From contig CAKORZ010000037.1 of the NCBI GenBank assembly GCA_934101685.1, positions 1 through 13,705 of the forward strand: a stretch of DNA of 13,705 nt. Direction: 5' to 3'. The DNA comes from an uncultured Bacilli bacterium. GTDB lineage: Bacteria; Bacillota_I; Bacilli_A; RFN20; DUOF01. The notes under the pieces are model-generated. The model did no database searches. It saw nothing but the letters and a program-made list of their open reading frames with translations, and was not told the origin of the DNA. Shown in pieces: positions 13,075-13,705 of this stretch (position 1 is the first letter of the stretch; every line of letters starts with the position of its first letter). A program made the position numbers and the translations under genes.

Positions 13075-13705
13075 ATGAGATATAAAGTAACAAAAATATT
13101 ATTAATGTTCTTTTGCTTATTTATAGGTGTAGGAGCAGTTTATGGTAGTATTTCTATGTTTATTGATCCTAGTGGTAAATTCTTGCATATGGATACTATC
13201 CTTCATTATTTTGAAGTTTTACCTTTTTCTAATATACTATTTAAAAACTATATATTTTCAGGAATATCTTTACTAATAGTAAATGGTATTACTAATTTAT
13301 GTGCATTTATATTAATTCTATGTAAAAAGAAAGTAGGGATTATTTTAGGTACTATATTTGGTTTTACATTAATGTTATGGATTACTATACAATTTATAAT
13401 ATTACCTAGTAATGTTTTATCTACGACTTATTTTATATTTGGGTGTTTACAATTAGTTATAGGTTATACTTGTTTTGTCTCTTATAAACAGAAAAATTTT
13501 AAAATAGATATGAATGATTATTTAAATATTAATAGTAATCATGATGAATTAGTTATTTATTTTTCTAGAACTGGTTACACAAAGAAAATTGCTTTAGAGA
13601 TAGCTAATAAAAGTGGAGCAGATGTAGTACAAATCATTCAAAAAGAAAAGATAAAGGGAACGATTGGCTTTTTTTGGTGTGGAAGATTTGGACTTAGTCA
13701 TATAC
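13075..13705 (+). CDS. Membrane-anchored flavodoxin-domain protein (3' truncated by window)
   Basis: The start lies 4 bp after the LiaF-like stop; 210 codons are visible and the frame is still open at the window end. Residues 1-140 hold about four membrane helices (6-29, 58-83, 87-109, 116-136) with DPSGKFLHMD (31-40) and PFSN (50-53) between the first two. After a polar linker a flavodoxin-like domain begins with ELVIYFSRTGYTKKIA (158-173), where SRTGYT (164-169) is the FMN-phosphate loop. It would bind FMN at the cytoplasmic face and could pass electrons to or from membrane quinones or the neighbouring envelope system; this is inferred. The ribosome binding site is weak (AAGAAG), so expression probably depends on coupling to the upstream gene. 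The rest of the flavodoxin fold is outside the window. Confidence 0.85.
   Translation, partial: MRYKVTKILLMFFCLFIGVGAVYGSISMFIDPSGKFLHMDTILHYFEVLPFSNILFKNYIFSGISLLIVNGITNLCAFILILCKKKVGIILGTIFGFTLMLWITIQFIILPSNVLSTTYFIFGCLQLVIGYTCFVSYKQKNFKIDMNDYLNINSNHDELVIYFSRTGYTKKIALEIANKSGADVVQIIQKEKIKGTIGFFWCGRFGLSHI

Noticed and set aside
1..13705. TGA read as Trp (Mollicutes-type code)
   Set aside because: All Trp codons in recognised proteins are TGG, and no gene needs read-through of TGA.
1..13705. CRISPR arrays, tRNA, rRNA or insertion sequences
   Set aside because: No regularly spaced repeats, no cloverleaf sequences and no transposase or terminal repeats were seen.

Overview
The window is AT-rich, standard-code DNA (Trp is TGG throughout; every complete main gene ends in TAA or TAG) with strong AGGAGG-like ribosome binding sites, a Gram-positive-type lipoprotein signal and a LiaF-like envelope-stress protein. 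This suggests a low-GC Bacillota, probably an uncultured gut-type Bacilli lineage. The placement is inferred from style and gene content only.

Layout. (1) 1-2968, + strand: the 3' end of an unknown gene, a 639-residue protein of unknown function, and an ADP-ribosylglycohydrolase, closely spaced like an operon. A perfect hairpin shared with the convergent hemolysin III-family gene closes it. (2) 2982-4155, - strand: the PAQR/hemolysin III-family membrane protein, preceded by a 99-residue protein with a cysteine cluster and a Lys/Thr-rich histone-like tail. (3) 4304-6266, + strand: an Amidase_3-like protein with a peptidoglycan-binding domain, which lacks the usual third zinc-ligand histidine, then its own terminator. 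A lone Tn916/phage-type tyrosine recombinase follows, whose start is overlapped by a 23-codon leader ORF with a much better ribosome binding site. (4) 6458-10739, + strand: a complete ABC importer operon of lipoprotein, fused two-domain permease and ATPase, with a promoter before the lipoprotein gene and a hairpin between lipoprotein and permease. The ATPase carries a Lys/Thr tail like that of the 99-residue protein. (5) 10786-11664, - strand: a short-chain dehydrogenase, divergent from (6) 11797-13705, + strand: a TetR-family regulator, a LiaF-like membrane protein and a membrane-anchored flavodoxin cut by the window edge. A 16-bp palindrome sits just upstream of the regulator.

How the parts may work together. 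The importer is self-contained: lipoprotein captures substrate, one fused permease makes the channel, ATPase drives it. The substrate is not resolved; the permease and binding protein look Fe3+/AfuA-like, while the ATPase C-terminal half looks more like sugar-type (MsmK/UgpC) ATPases. The TetR cluster looks like an autoregulated envelope or redox stress operon. The least explained unit, and the best candidate for a new system, is the 639-residue protein with the ADP-ribosylglycohydrolase: its C-terminal third has features that could fit an ADP-ribosyltransferase-like fold, which would make the pair a writer and an eraser. That is a hypothesis only.
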